Assembly: GCF_015712165.1 (NCBI RefSeq)
Contig: NZ_JADPZX010000001.1
Span: 3,799,001 to 3,863,000 of the forward strand
Direction of reading: 5' to 3'
DNA: 64,000 nucleotides
Source of the DNA: Streptomyces spinoverrucosus
GTDB taxonomy: Bacteria > Actinomycetota > Actinomycetes > Streptomycetales > Streptomycetaceae
Shown here: positions 41,784 to 55,739 of the stretch, in pieces
Position numbering within the stretch: position 1 is the first letter of the stretch
How the letters are laid out: each line of letters opens with the position of its first letter
Position numbers and translations under genes: made by a program
Notes under the pieces: generated by a model
Databases searched by the model: none
Told to the model about the DNA's origin: nothing
Seen by the model: the letters and a program-made list of their open reading frames with translations, nothing else

Positions 41784-42509
41784 ATGGACAACGTTCACGT
41801 AGGCCAGAGTCGAACGAGCGTGGAGCCTGCTTCAGTCGTGGCGTCACCGGTCTTGGGGTCGCAGGTCGCCCAAGTTCTCCTGATCGACGAGGAAGCCCTG
41901 TTCCGTGAGGGACTGTGCAGTCTCCTGGCCGATGCCGAGGAGATCACGGTCGTCGGCGACACCGAGGACGTGAGCGAGGCGATCGCCCTGGCCGCCGAAC
42001 GCGGCCCCCATGTCATCCTCCTCGGCATCCGTGACGCCGACGGTGCGACAACAGCGGTGCGGCGCCTGCGGCAGGCTGCCCCCCAGGCAGCCGTCGTGAT
42101 CCTGGGTGCCCATGCCAGCTTCGGTCTCATGCAGGAACTCCTCAGTGCGGGAGTGCGTGGGTTCCTCTCGCGCACCGCCTCCGGTCAGGAGCTGATCGCC
42201 ACCGTGCGCGCCTGCCACGAGAGCAACCGGCGAGTGTTCCTCGCCGTACCCCCCGAGGCGCTACTGCTGTCCGGGATGCAAAGCCACGGTGTCCGGCTCA
42301 CCGAGCGGGAGCGGGAGGTGCTCGACCTGACGGCCTGCGCTATGAGCAACGCACAGATCGCCGCTTCGCTCGGCCTGTCGGAACCGACCGTGAAGCGGCA
42401 TCTGCGCAACATCTTCAGCAAGCTCGGTGCCGTCTCGCGGATCGACGCGGTCAACAAGGCACGGGCAGCGTCACTGATCTCGGGGCGGCGGCCGGCCGAC
42501 TTCTTCTAG
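41784..42509 (+). CDS. LuxR-family response-regulator-like protein, atypical
   Basis: A 241-residue NarL-type protein. The receiver domain spans about residues 30-145 and the LuxR HTH about 175-235 (LTEREREVLDLTACAMSNAQIAASLGLSEPTVKRHL region). The acidic pair is present (LIDEEALF), but the phosphorylation position reads VILLGIRD, with G81 where Asp is expected. It is therefore probably phosphorylation-independent, controlled by ligand or abundance. No partner kinase is nearby. GAGGAGAG precedes the ATG at 41784. Its TAG stop overlaps the convergent MFS stop within CTAG. Confidence 0.85.
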   Translation: MDNVHVGQSRTSVEPASVVASPVLGSQVAQVLLIDEEALFREGLCSLLADAEEITVVGDTEDVSEAIALAAERGPHVILLGIRDADGATTAVRRLRQAAPQAAVVILGAHASFGLMQELLSAGVRGFLSRTASGQELIATVRACHESNRRVFLAVPPEALLLSGMQSHGVRLTEREREVLDLTACAMSNAQIAASLGLSEPTVKRHLRNIFSKLGAVSRIDAVNKARAASLISGRRPADFF

Positions 42510-43948
42510 GCGGCCTTCGCAGGGCGGCCGATGTACGCGGCCACCACACCGGCCCCGGCGAGCAGGACGAGACCGGCCACCGCCAGCGCGACCCGGGTGC
42601 CATCGGTGACCGACGACGCACCGCCGATCACCGCGCCCAGGACGGCCACGCCCAGGACGGCGCCGGTCTGGCGGGCGGAGTTCAGCGCACCCGAGGCGAT
42701 ACCTGCCTGCTCCTTGGCCACCGACCCCACGATCGCGGTCATCAGCGGCGGAATGGAGAAGGAGACACCGAAGCCCAGGACCAGCAGGCCGATGCACATC
42801 GCGACGAGCGAGACGGTGGAGTCCGCTGTGGAGGCGGACTGGATCAGGACCCCGACGCCCATCATCAGGAACCCGGCGATGGCGGGCTTGCGGGCGCCGA
42901 TCCTGGCTACGAGTCGGCCGGTGAAGATCGGGTTGAAGGCCGTCGGCAGGGTGAGCGGCAGGAAGGCCAGGCCCGCGGTGAAGGCCGAGTAGTGGTGCGC
43001 CTCCTGGAAGAAGAGCGACAGGACGAACAGGACCCCCGAGAGCCCGAAGTTGACCAGGAGTCCGGCGAACAGACCTGCGGACAGCGTCCGGTTGCGGAAC
43101 ATCTCCAGTGGCAGCATCGGGGCGTGCGTCGCGCTCCCCCTGCGGCGCTCGGCGCATACGAACGCCACCCCAGCCACCGCGAACACCGCGAATCCGCCGA
43201 GCACTTCGGTCGACCCCCAACCCTTGGGCTGGCTCTCGATGAGCGCGTACGTCAGGCCGGCGAGGGCGAGGACCGCGCTGATCTGCCCCGGCAGGTCGAC
43301 TCCCTTGGCAGGTTTGGGGGCGCTGACCGGCGCGTACTTCATCGTCAGGGCGATGCTGACGAGCCCGACCGGGATGTTGAGCAGGAAGATGGACTGCCAC
43401 CCGAGCGTGTCGGTGAGGACACCGCCGACCAGGGGGCCCGCGGCCAGCGCGGTGCCGCTGATCGCGGCCCAGCCGCCCATGGCCCGCGCACGGGCCGGCG
43501 GGTCGGTGTAGGCGTGCGCGATGATCGCCAGTGACGTGGGCAGAAGCAGGGCGCCCGCGACACCGAGCAGGGCTCGCAGGGCGATCAGCGCACCCATGGA
43601 CGTGGCCACCGCAGAGAGGCCGGAGAAGACGGCGAACAGCCACAGGCCGGTCAGGAAGACCTTCCGGCCGCCGTAGCGGTCGGAAAGCGCGCCGGCGGTG
43701 AGCAGCAGGGCGGCGAAGGTGAGCGTGTACCCGTTGGATACCCACTGCAGTCCGCTGAGCGAGCCGGACAGGTCCGCACCAATGGCGGGCAGCGCCACCG
43801 TGACGACCGTGGTGTCCAGCATCACCATGAAGTAACCGAGCGACAGCCCCAGAAGGAGGAGCCCCTTCGATGCGGTGGCAGATGTGCCCGGTGGGGCCCC
43901 GGGAGACGATTGGGAGACGTTCATCGGGCTGGCTGACTGGCTGGACAT
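42506..43948 (-). CDS. DHA2-family MFS exporter
   Basis: A 480-residue drug:proton antiporter with 14 predicted transmembrane segments. Motif C-like GTALAAGPLVGGVL near residue 160 and the N-terminal LDTTVVTVALPAIG are typical of EmrB/QacA antibiotic exporters. It is the likely exporter and self-resistance gene of the cluster. The ATG at 43948 follows GGGAGGACAG. It is divergent from the LysR gene. Confidence 0.9.
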   Translation of the reverse strand: MSSQSASPMNVSQSSPGAPPGTSATASKGLLLLGLSLGYFMVMLDTTVVTVALPAIGADLSGSLSGLQWVSNGYTLTFAALLLTAGALSDRYGGRKVFLTGLWLFAVFSGLSAVATSMGALIALRALLGVAGALLLPTSLAIIAHAYTDPPARARAMGGWAAISGTALAAGPLVGGVLTDTLGWQSIFLLNIPVGLVSIALTMKYAPVSAPKPAKGVDLPGQISAVLALAGLTYALIESQPKGWGSTEVLGGFAVFAVAGVAFVCAERRRGSATHAPMLPLEMFRNRTLSAGLFAGLLVNFGLSGVLFVLSLFFQEAHHYSAFTAGLAFLPLTLPTAFNPIFTGRLVARIGARKPAIAGFLMMGVGVLIQSASTADSTVSLVAMCIGLLVLGFGVSFSIPPLMTAIVGSVAKEQAGIASGALNSARQTGAVLGVAVLGAVIGGASSVTDGTRVALAVAGLVLLAGAGVVAAYIGRPAKAA

Positions 43949-44133
43949 GACTGTCCTCCCAAGGAGGTACGGGGGTGTTTCTGAGCAAAAGCCGCAGAGC
44001 GGCGGCATGGGACATCGCCGGGACCAGTTGTGGGCAGGGGCGACAGCTGAAATCCTTGCAGCGCGAACCCGGTTGCAGAAGCGGGCACTTCCGATGACGA
44101 CCATCGGCAGGGCCGATCAGAAGGGCGGGAGCT

Positions 44134-45042
44134 GTGGAACTGCGTCACCTGCGGACGTTCCGGACCGTGGCGCGCACACTCAACTTCACCCGGGCCGCCG
44201 CGGAGCTCAACTACGCCCAGTCCAGCGTCACCGAACAGATCCAGGCCCTGGAGACCGAGCTCGCCGCCAAGCTCTTCGACCGCAGCCATCGCAAGCTGTC
44301 GCTGACCCCCGCCGGTGAGCGCCTGGTCGAGTACGCCGACCAGATGCTCCTGCTCGCCCAAGAGGCGCGCACTGCCGTCGAGGACGAAGGCCAGGAACCC
44401 GGCGGCCAGTTGACCGTCGGCGGGCTGGAAACCCTGTGCGCGCACCGGCTGCCGCCCATCCTCGCCCGCTACCGCCGGCTCTACCCGCGCGTCCAGGTGA
44501 CGCTGCGCGAGGGCGGCCGCGGCCAGCTCTACGAGTGGGTCCGGCGAGGCGAGATCGACGTCGCGCTCACCTTCGGCCAGGCCCCCCAGGACAAGCTCCT
44601 CGCGAGCGAGTCACTCGCCACTGACCGACTCATGGTGGTCACGCCCACGGGGCACCGACTCGCGTCGTACGCCCAGGTCGGCGGCCCGGACCTGCGCGGC
44701 GAGTCGTTCCTGGCCACCCCGCAGGGCTGCGGCTTCCGGGAGATGCTCGACACGCTGATCCACACGCTGGGACCGGACGCACCCGTCATCGACACCCAGG
44801 TCGCAAGCATGGCCGCGCTGTGCCAGTGCGCGTCCGCGGGCATGGGCTGCGCGCTGCTGCCCGAGATCGCGGTGGTTGGAGCCGCCGCCCGCGGCGAAGT
44901 GGCCGCGGTACCTCTGAAGGGCAGCGCCTCGCACACCCAGGTCACGATGACCTGGCTGCGCCGGGCGGAGCTGCGGGCCAGCGTCCCGGCGTTCCTGGGC
45001 ACGGCCCGCGAGGCCTTCCAGGAGCTCGAACGAGCCGCCTGA
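44134..45042 (+). CDS. LysR-family transcriptional regulator
   Basis: A 302-residue regulator with the N-terminal winged HTH (residues 1-60: LRTFRTVARTLNFTRAAAEL, SSVTEQIQALE) and a periplasmic-binding-protein-like effector domain from about 90. Its divergent position to the MFS gene suggests it controls that exporter, perhaps in response to a pathway aromatic. The GTG at 44134 follows GGGCGGGAG. Confidence 0.9.
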   Translation: MELRHLRTFRTVARTLNFTRAAAELNYAQSSVTEQIQALETELAAKLFDRSHRKLSLTPAGERLVEYADQMLLLAQEARTAVEDEGQEPGGQLTVGGLETLCAHRLPPILARYRRLYPRVQVTLREGGRGQLYEWVRRGEIDVALTFGQAPQDKLLASESLATDRLMVVTPTGHRLASYAQVGGPDLRGESFLATPQGCGFREMLDTLIHTLGPDAPVIDTQVASMAALCQCASAGMGCALLPEIAVVGAAARGEVAAVPLKGSASHTQVTMTWLRRAELRASVPAFLGTAREAFQELERAA

Positions 45043-45247
45043 CGCCGCGACGGGCCTGAACGACACCGGCCTTCGCACCGGACAGTGACGGTCAGGGCAT
45101 CCTCCAGGATCACTCGACGTACGCCCTCCGATACCGTGGGCTCATACCTTGGTCCCGCACACCTTGTGTACGGCTCAAATAGCTGCCTAAGTTCCAGACC
45201 TGAAGTCACGCAATGCCAAGCGGCGCATAACTGTGTGCGGAGGGCAG

Positions 45248-46069
45248 ATGGAAATAGGCACCCTTGGTCCGTTCAGATTTCAGATCAACGGAAACGAAGC
45301 GGGCCCCAGAGCACCCAAGATCCGGCAGATGCTCGCGCTGTTCTCCGTGCGCAGCAATCAGGTCGTCCTGATGCAGCACCTGGTGCAGGAACTCTGGTCC
45401 GAATACCCGCCGCGCAGTGCGAAGATAACGCTGCAGACCTATATCGTCCGGCTGCGCCAACAGCTCGCCAAAAACCTTGAGGAGAGCGGCACCGCACTCG
45501 ATCCGAAGGATCTCCTCCAGACCTTCCACGGCGGATATCAGCTCACCGTCGACCCGGCTGTCCTGGAATACCGCCGGTTCGAGGAACTCGCGGCCCGGGG
45601 GCGCCGTGAAATCGCCACGGGCGACTATGCTCGCGCCGCGCTGCTCCTGCGGTCGGCCCTGGACATGTGGCGCGGCTCCGCCCTGGTCGACATCAGCACC
45701 GGCCCACTGCTGCACGCCCATGTGACCAGGCTGAACAACGCCCGGGTGACCGCTGTCGAACAGCTCATGGAGGCCGAGCTGCGCCAGGGCCGGCATCTGG
45801 ACATCCTGGGCGATCTCACGGATCTCACTGCCGAGCACCCTTTTCACGAAAACCTGCACGCGCAATTGATGGTCGCCCTGTATCGAGCCGGCCGCCGTTC
45901 CCAGGCTCTTGAGGTGTTCGCCGGGCTCCGGAGCGCTCTTGTCACCCACCTGGGTATCGATCCGTCGTACCGGCTGAACCGTCTGCACCGGGCGATCCTC
46001 AACGGCGATCAAACCCTTGAAGACCTCCCGCAGTCTGGCGGAATCCTGCTCGACCGCTTCGCAGCCTGA
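45248..46069 (+). CDS. SARP-family pathway activator
   Basis: A 273-residue Streptomyces antibiotic regulatory protein. The N-terminal OmpR-like winged helix spans residues about 5-95 (FRFQINGNEAGPRAPKIRQML, TLQTYIVRLRQQL) and the bacterial transcriptional activation domain about 103-250. These usually switch on the adjacent biosynthetic operon by binding direct repeats. The ATG at 45248 follows GGAGGGCAG. A 15-bp repeat array starts 18 bp after its stop. Confidence 0.9.
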   Translation: MEIGTLGPFRFQINGNEAGPRAPKIRQMLALFSVRSNQVVLMQHLVQELWSEYPPRSAKITLQTYIVRLRQQLAKNLEESGTALDPKDLLQTFHGGYQLTVDPAVLEYRRFEELAARGRREIATGDYARAALLLRSALDMWRGSALVDISTGPLLHAHVTRLNNARVTAVEQLMEAELRQGRHLDILGDLTDLTAEHPFHENLHAQLMVALYRAGRRSQALEVFAGLRSALVTHLGIDPSYRLNRLHRAILNGDQTLEDLPQSGGILLDRFAA

Positions 46070-46086
46070 CGAACCGCTCGCACTTT

Positions 46087-46249
46087 CCCGGTGAACTCCT
46101 CCCGGTTCGCATCCTCCCGGTCCGTATCTTCCCGGTCCGTAACTTCCCGGTCCGTAACTTCCCGGTCCGCATCCTCCCGGTCCGTATCTTCCCGGTCAAC
46201 GCTTCCCCGGTGAACACGTCCTGTTTCACGCCTTCCCGGTTCACACCTT
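46087..46249 (+). repeat. 15-bp tandem repeat array before the halogenase gene
   Basis: CCCGGT begins units at 46087, 46101, 46116, 46131, 46146, 46161, 46176, 46191, 46206 and 46235. The central seven have an exact 15-bp period and consensus CCCGGTCCGTAACTT. The array fills the gap between the SARP gene and the halogenase gene. It may be an operator array or a minisatellite; no spacers exist, so it is not CRISPR. Confidence 0.85.
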
Positions 46250-46265
46250 TCGAAGGAGACCGTAA

Positions 46266-47615
46266 GTGAATTCTGCCCAGAACCCGCCCGAGCAGGTGGA
46301 TGCCATCGTCATCGGTGCCGGCCCGGCGGGCACCACGGCGGCGACCAAGCTCGCCCAGTCGGGGCGCTCCGTGCTCGTTCTCGAACGGCGTTCCCTCCCT
46401 CGATTCCACATCGGCGAGTCGCTGCTGCCGCCGATCACGGCCATTCTCGAAGAACTCGGCGCGTACGAGCGCGTCCTGGAGCAGGGGTACGTGCTCAAGC
46501 ACGGGGCGGAGTTCAGCGGCGGCCGCAAGGGGCGGTTCGGGCGCATCCCGTTCGCCGGGCAGGGGCCCGGCCGCCACCACGTCACGTTCCAGGTCGAGCG
46601 GGCTCACTTCGACAAGACGATGGCCGACGTGGCGCAGGACAGCGGTGCCACGGTGCTGCAGGAGGCGACGGTCCACGAACTGCTGCGGGACGGCGACCGG
46701 GTCGTGGGCGTGCGCTACGAGTACGGCGGACGCAGCCACACCGCCCACGCGCCGTACGTCATCGACGCCGGCGGCCGAGCCAGCAAGGTGGCACACACCT
46801 TCGGGCTGCGCCGCAGCCTCGACAGCCTGCGCATGGTGGCGGCGTACCAGCACTTCCAGGGCCTGGACGAGAAGTACAACCCCGGCGTCGAGGGCGACCT
46901 GCAGATCGGCGGCCACGCCGACGGCTGGGTGTGGGCGATCCCGATCTGGTCGGACACCATCAGTGTCGGCGCGGTCATGCCGCGCGACCTCCTGCACGGC
47001 GTGGCCGACCGCGAGGCCGTCTTCCGGGACCACGTGTCCCGTATCGCCCGGATCACCCAGCGCCTCACGGGCACGCGGCCCATCGGCGAGCTGAAGGTGG
47101 AGACCGACTACTGCTACTACTCCGACACGATCACCGGCGACGGGTGGTTCATGGTCGGCGACTCCGCGACCTTCTTCGACCCGATCTTCTCCGGCGGTGT
47201 CTTCCTCGCCATGTGCACCGGCCTGAAGGCCGCCGAAACGGTGGACGCCACCCTGTCCGAGCCGGAGCGCACCGACGAGCTTCAGCTCGCCTACTCCAAC
47301 TTCTACAAGACCGGCTACGACGTCTACGGACGCCTCATCCACGCCTACTACGAGGCCGGTTACAGCCTGCGCGGCTTTCTGACGGACGCGGGCTTCGAGA
47401 TCTCCGGTGACCAGCTCGGCACCAACAAGTGGGTCGCGCGGCTGGTCAGCGGTGACTTCTGGAACCCGCGCAACGTCCTGCTCCGGCACCTGCGCGCCCA
47501 GTCCAAGTGGGACACCTTCGCCCCGTTCGAGCCCCACTGGGGCTGCCCCTTCTACGAGGAGCTGAACGTGGCGGAGGACGAGGAAACCGCCAGGGAACCC
47601 GCCTCCGTGGCGTGA
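46266..47615 (+). CDS. FAD-dependent halogenase
   Basis: A 449-residue flavoenzyme. The FAD motif GAGPAG is at 18-23, the halogenase signature WVWAIP at 221-226, and the second flavin motif GDSATFFDPIFSGGV at 298-312. K78 in VLKHGAEF is at the position expected for the catalytic Lys that forms chloramine or positions HOCl. It resembles the phenol/pyrrole group that often acts on carrier-bound substrates (PltA, CndH) more than free-Trp halogenases. Substrate: probably the 6-methylsalicylate ring. The start GTG 46266 follows AAGGAGA. Confidence 0.9.
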   Translation: MNSAQNPPEQVDAIVIGAGPAGTTAATKLAQSGRSVLVLERRSLPRFHIGESLLPPITAILEELGAYERVLEQGYVLKHGAEFSGGRKGRFGRIPFAGQGPGRHHVTFQVERAHFDKTMADVAQDSGATVLQEATVHELLRDGDRVVGVRYEYGGRSHTAHAPYVIDAGGRASKVAHTFGLRRSLDSLRMVAAYQHFQGLDEKYNPGVEGDLQIGGHADGWVWAIPIWSDTISVGAVMPRDLLHGVADREAVFRDHVSRIARITQRLTGTRPIGELKVETDYCYYSDTITGDGWFMVGDSATFFDPIFSGGVFLAMCTGLKAAETVDATLSEPERTDELQLAYSNFYKTGYDVYGRLIHAYYEAGYSLRGFLTDAGFEISGDQLGTNKWVARLVSGDFWNPRNVLLRHLRAQSKWDTFAPFEPHWGCPFYEELNVAEDEETAREPASVA

Positions 47616-47633
47616 CGCCCGGCCCTCCAGGCA

Positions 47634-47675
47634 GAGCCCCGACGAGCGGAGCGGTTGCGCTGCTCGCCGGGGCTC
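47634..47675 (+). terminator. Hairpin between the halogenase and hydroxylase genes
   Basis: GAGCCCCGACGAGC and GCTCGCCGGGGCTC pair at 13 of 14 positions with a 14-nt loop. It may end halogenase transcripts or lower downstream expression. Confidence 0.6.
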
Positions 47676-47716
47676 CCCGTCGTCCGCCCTCTTCCCGCTC
47701 CCAGGAGAGCCACCCC

Positions 47717-49576
47717 ATGCGACCTCAGACCTTCGCCGTGATCGGCGGCGGACCCGCCGGTCTCTTCCTCGCCCGACTTGTCAAGATGTCTACCCCGCAG
47801 GCCTCGGTCACCGTCTACGAACGCAACGCCGCCGACGCGACCTTCGGCTTCGGAGTCGTCTTCTCCGACCGCACGATGGCCGCCTTCGAGCGAGCCGACC
47901 CGGAAACCTGCCGGCGCCTGCGCGAGGCGAGCGTGCAGTGGACCGACATGGAACTGCGACACCAGGGCCGCGCCCTGCGGTACGGCGGCTACGGGTTCAC
48001 CGCGATCTCCCGCAGGACACTCCTGCGCATCCTCCAGGAGCAGGCCGCGGAGGTCGGCGCCCGGCTGCGCTTCCACCACGAGATTCCGCTCGCGGACGCG
48101 GTCGGCGACGCGGATGTCGTAGCGGTCGCGGACGGCGCCAACTCCGCGACCAGAAAGGCGTACGCGCAGGCCTTCGGCACGACCGTCGACGCGTCGGGGC
48201 CCCAGTACATCTGGTTCGGGACCCCGGCGCGCTTCGACCGGGTGACCTTCCCCTTCGTACAGACGCGCTTCGGCCCGCTCGCCGCGCACGCCTACCCTTA
48301 CGAGCCGGGGACCAGCACCTTCATCGTCGAGACGGACACGGCCACCTGGCGGGCGGCGGGAATGGACGTTTCCACGCGGGGGGCGCAGGCCCCGGGCGTG
48401 AGCGACATCCACTCCAGGGAACTGCTCGAAGAGATCTTCAAGGAGCATCTGGACGGCCATCCCCTGCTGGTCAACAACAGCAAGTGGGCCTCGTTCCAGG
48501 TGGTGCGCAACAACAACTGGTCGCACCGGAACATGGTCCTGCTGGGGGACGCTGCCCACACCGCCCACTTCTCGGTCGGCTCGGGCACCAAGATGGCCAT
48601 GGAGGACGCGATCGCCCTCGCCGAGGCCCTGGGCTCCGAGGGCACGACGGCCGACGCGTTCCGCGCGTACGAGACCCGGCGGCGCCCGGAGGTGCGGCGC
48701 ACCCAGGACTGGGCCGCGCCCAGCATGCGGTGGTGGGGCACGTTCGCCCGGCGGCTGCACATGGAGCCGGAGCAGTTCGGCTTCCACTTCCTCACCAGGA
48801 CCGGAGCCATCTCGTACGCGGGTCTGAAGCGTCGTCACGCGTCGCGTATCGACGAGGTCGAGTCCTGGTTCGCACGCCGGTCGTCTCCCGACGCCCCACG
48901 GGAGTCCGGAGCTGCTCGCTCGGCCGTCTCCCTGCCGCTCACCGTGGACGGCACCGTGCTGGCGAACCGCATCGCCACCGTGACGCCACCGGACGCCGTC
49001 GAGTCGAGCGCCCGGGCCGGCGGCGGACTCGTCATCGTGGACTGGTCCGCGGACGGCCCCGACGGCGGCAAGGACGCCTGGCTGGCGACGATCGAGCGGG
49101 TCCGGGGGCAGGGTGCGCAGCCCATGGCCCTGGTGCGGGCGCAGGACGCGGTCGGCGAGGAGTTCGCGCGAGCGGTGGGGATACGGCTGATCGAGCGGGT
49201 GCTGCCCACAACCGCGGCGCTGCGGGACGGTGCGTCGGTGATGGTCGGCGTGGACTGTCCGCCCGTACCCGCGTGGAGCGCCGAGGGCGAGGACTTCGTC
49301 CAGTGGTGCGCGGAGCAGACGCGGGCCGGTGCCATCGGCGTACATCTCCGGCTGCGGGAGGACGAGTTGACCGTGGCGGGGTGGATGCGGGCCCTCGGCT
49401 ACGCGGACCTGGTGCGCGAGCGTTCCCGCAAGGTGGTCCTCCTGGACGCGCCCGACGGTTGGGCGCTCGGCGCTCCCGACTCGCATCGCGGTGAGGGCTG
49501 GGGGACGCGGATCCACACGGCCCTGCTGTCCGGCCGACTCGACGCCGTCGTGGCACACCCGCTGGGCCGGACCTGA
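47717..49576 (+). CDS. Salicylyl-CoA 5-hydroxylase-like flavoprotein
   Basis: A 619-residue enzyme. Residues 1-390 form a class A flavin monooxygenase (GGGPAG at 9-14, GDAAHTAHFSVGSGTK near 277), closest in pattern to salicylyl-CoA 5-hydroxylase SdgC. Residues about 410-619 resemble the old-yellow-enzyme domain fused in that family (LPLTVDGTVLANRIATVTPP start), but the barrel is shortened and degenerate. Predicted to hydroxylate an o-hydroxybenzoyl-CoA or carrier thioester at C5 to a gentisyl type hydroquinone. The ATG at 47717 follows CAGGAGAG. Confidence 0.8.
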   Translation: MRPQTFAVIGGGPAGLFLARLVKMSTPQASVTVYERNAADATFGFGVVFSDRTMAAFERADPETCRRLREASVQWTDMELRHQGRALRYGGYGFTAISRRTLLRILQEQAAEVGARLRFHHEIPLADAVGDADVVAVADGANSATRKAYAQAFGTTVDASGPQYIWFGTPARFDRVTFPFVQTRFGPLAAHAYPYEPGTSTFIVETDTATWRAAGMDVSTRGAQAPGVSDIHSRELLEEIFKEHLDGHPLLVNNSKWASFQVVRNNNWSHRNMVLLGDAAHTAHFSVGSGTKMAMEDAIALAEALGSEGTTADAFRAYETRRRPEVRRTQDWAAPSMRWWGTFARRLHMEPEQFGFHFLTRTGAISYAGLKRRHASRIDEVESWFARRSSPDAPRESGAARSAVSLPLTVDGTVLANRIATVTPPDAVESSARAGGGLVIVDWSADGPDGGKDAWLATIERVRGQGAQPMALVRAQDAVGEEFARAVGIRLIERVLPTTAALRDGASVMVGVDCPPVPAWSAEGEDFVQWCAEQTRAGAIGVHLRLREDELTVAGWMRALGYADLVRERSRKVVLLDAPDGWALGAPDSHRGEGWGTRIHTALLSGRLDAVVAHPLGRT

Positions 49577-49590
49577 TGCCGGCCCCGGCT

Positions 49591-50067
49591 CTACTCCGCC
49601 TCGGGCGGGGAGGGCCGGGGCCCGCGGGACGCCTGGGCCTCGGAGAGGCCGGCCTCCAGGCGGCGCAGCACCTCAAGGGTCCGGCCGAGCTCGGCGGAGC
49701 TCATCCCGCCAACCGCAGCCTGCTCCAACTCCCGCCAGAGCTCCTCCACTTCGTGTCGTAGCGCGCGGCCCTTGTCGCTGAGGGAGACCATCACGATCCG
49801 CTGGTTGTCGGGCGGGCGGTGCCGTGTGACGAAGCCCTGGGCCTCCAGGCGCTGGAGCATCTTCGTCACCGTCGACGCCTCCAGCCGGAGCGCCGTCACC
49901 AGGTCCCCCTGCGGCTGGTGGTCGCGGTTCCACAAGCGCATCAGCAGCAGCTCCTGCCCGGGGAAGAGGCCCACCCGGCGCAGCAGGGCGCCCGCGAGGT
50001 TGCGGTGGGTGCGCGCGATGCTCGCCAGCAGCTGGTTCACCGATCCGTCGTCAAATGCGGAATTCAC
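49591..50067 (-). CDS. MarR-family regulator
   Basis: A 158-residue MarR winged-helix protein (QPQGDLVTALRLEASTVTKML; RHRPPDNQRIVMVSLSDKG wing). Such regulators usually sense aromatic acids, fitting a salicylate-type product. The GTG at 50067 follows GGAGGACGCG. It is divergent from the PKS gene and converges on the hydroxylase gene, 14 bp apart. Confidence 0.88.
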   Translation of the reverse strand: MNSAFDDGSVNQLLASIARTHRNLAGALLRRVGLFPGQELLLMRLWNRDHQPQGDLVTALRLEASTVTKMLQRLEAQGFVTRHRPPDNQRIVMVSLSDKGRALRHEVEELWRELEQAAVGGMSSAELGRTLEVLRRLEAGLSEAQASRGPRPSPPEAE

Positions 50068-50176
50068 CTGGCGCGTCCTCCTGCGGTGGACCTCGGCCTA
50101 CTTCTGCGCAGAGGCTACAAGTACCCTGCCCGGCAACCTGCTTGGACGTGGCGATCCCTTGCCGCCCAACGATTGG

Positions 50177-50195
50177 TCGGCTAACGTTTAGCCGA
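50177..50195. promoter_or_regulatory. Candidate MarR operator
   Basis: TCGGCTAA and TTAGCCGA form perfect 8-bp arms around CGT, with flanking TTGG and CCAA extending the symmetry imperfectly. It lies 110 bp before marR and 115 bp before the PKS gene. Confidence 0.6.
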
Positions 50196-50310
50196 GCCAA
50201 GTTTCTGCTGCCGGACGCGCCCACCCCCATGTGCGCCGCAAGCGGGCGGCATGTCGCGTTGCCCAGGATCTTCTCGTACGCCCGACGCAGGCAGTGACGA
50301 GGGGGCTCCA

Positions 50311-55662
<5,352 letters not shown>

Positions 55663-55739
55663 TCAGGCGACCGGCCGGCGCCACCACCGGCGCCGGCCCC
55701 CGATCCGTGCGTACAGGACCGCAGAAACAGGAGAAACCC

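Noticed and set aside
46087..46249. CRISPR array
   Set aside because: The repeats are contiguous 15-bp units without unique spacers, and there are no cas genes in the window.
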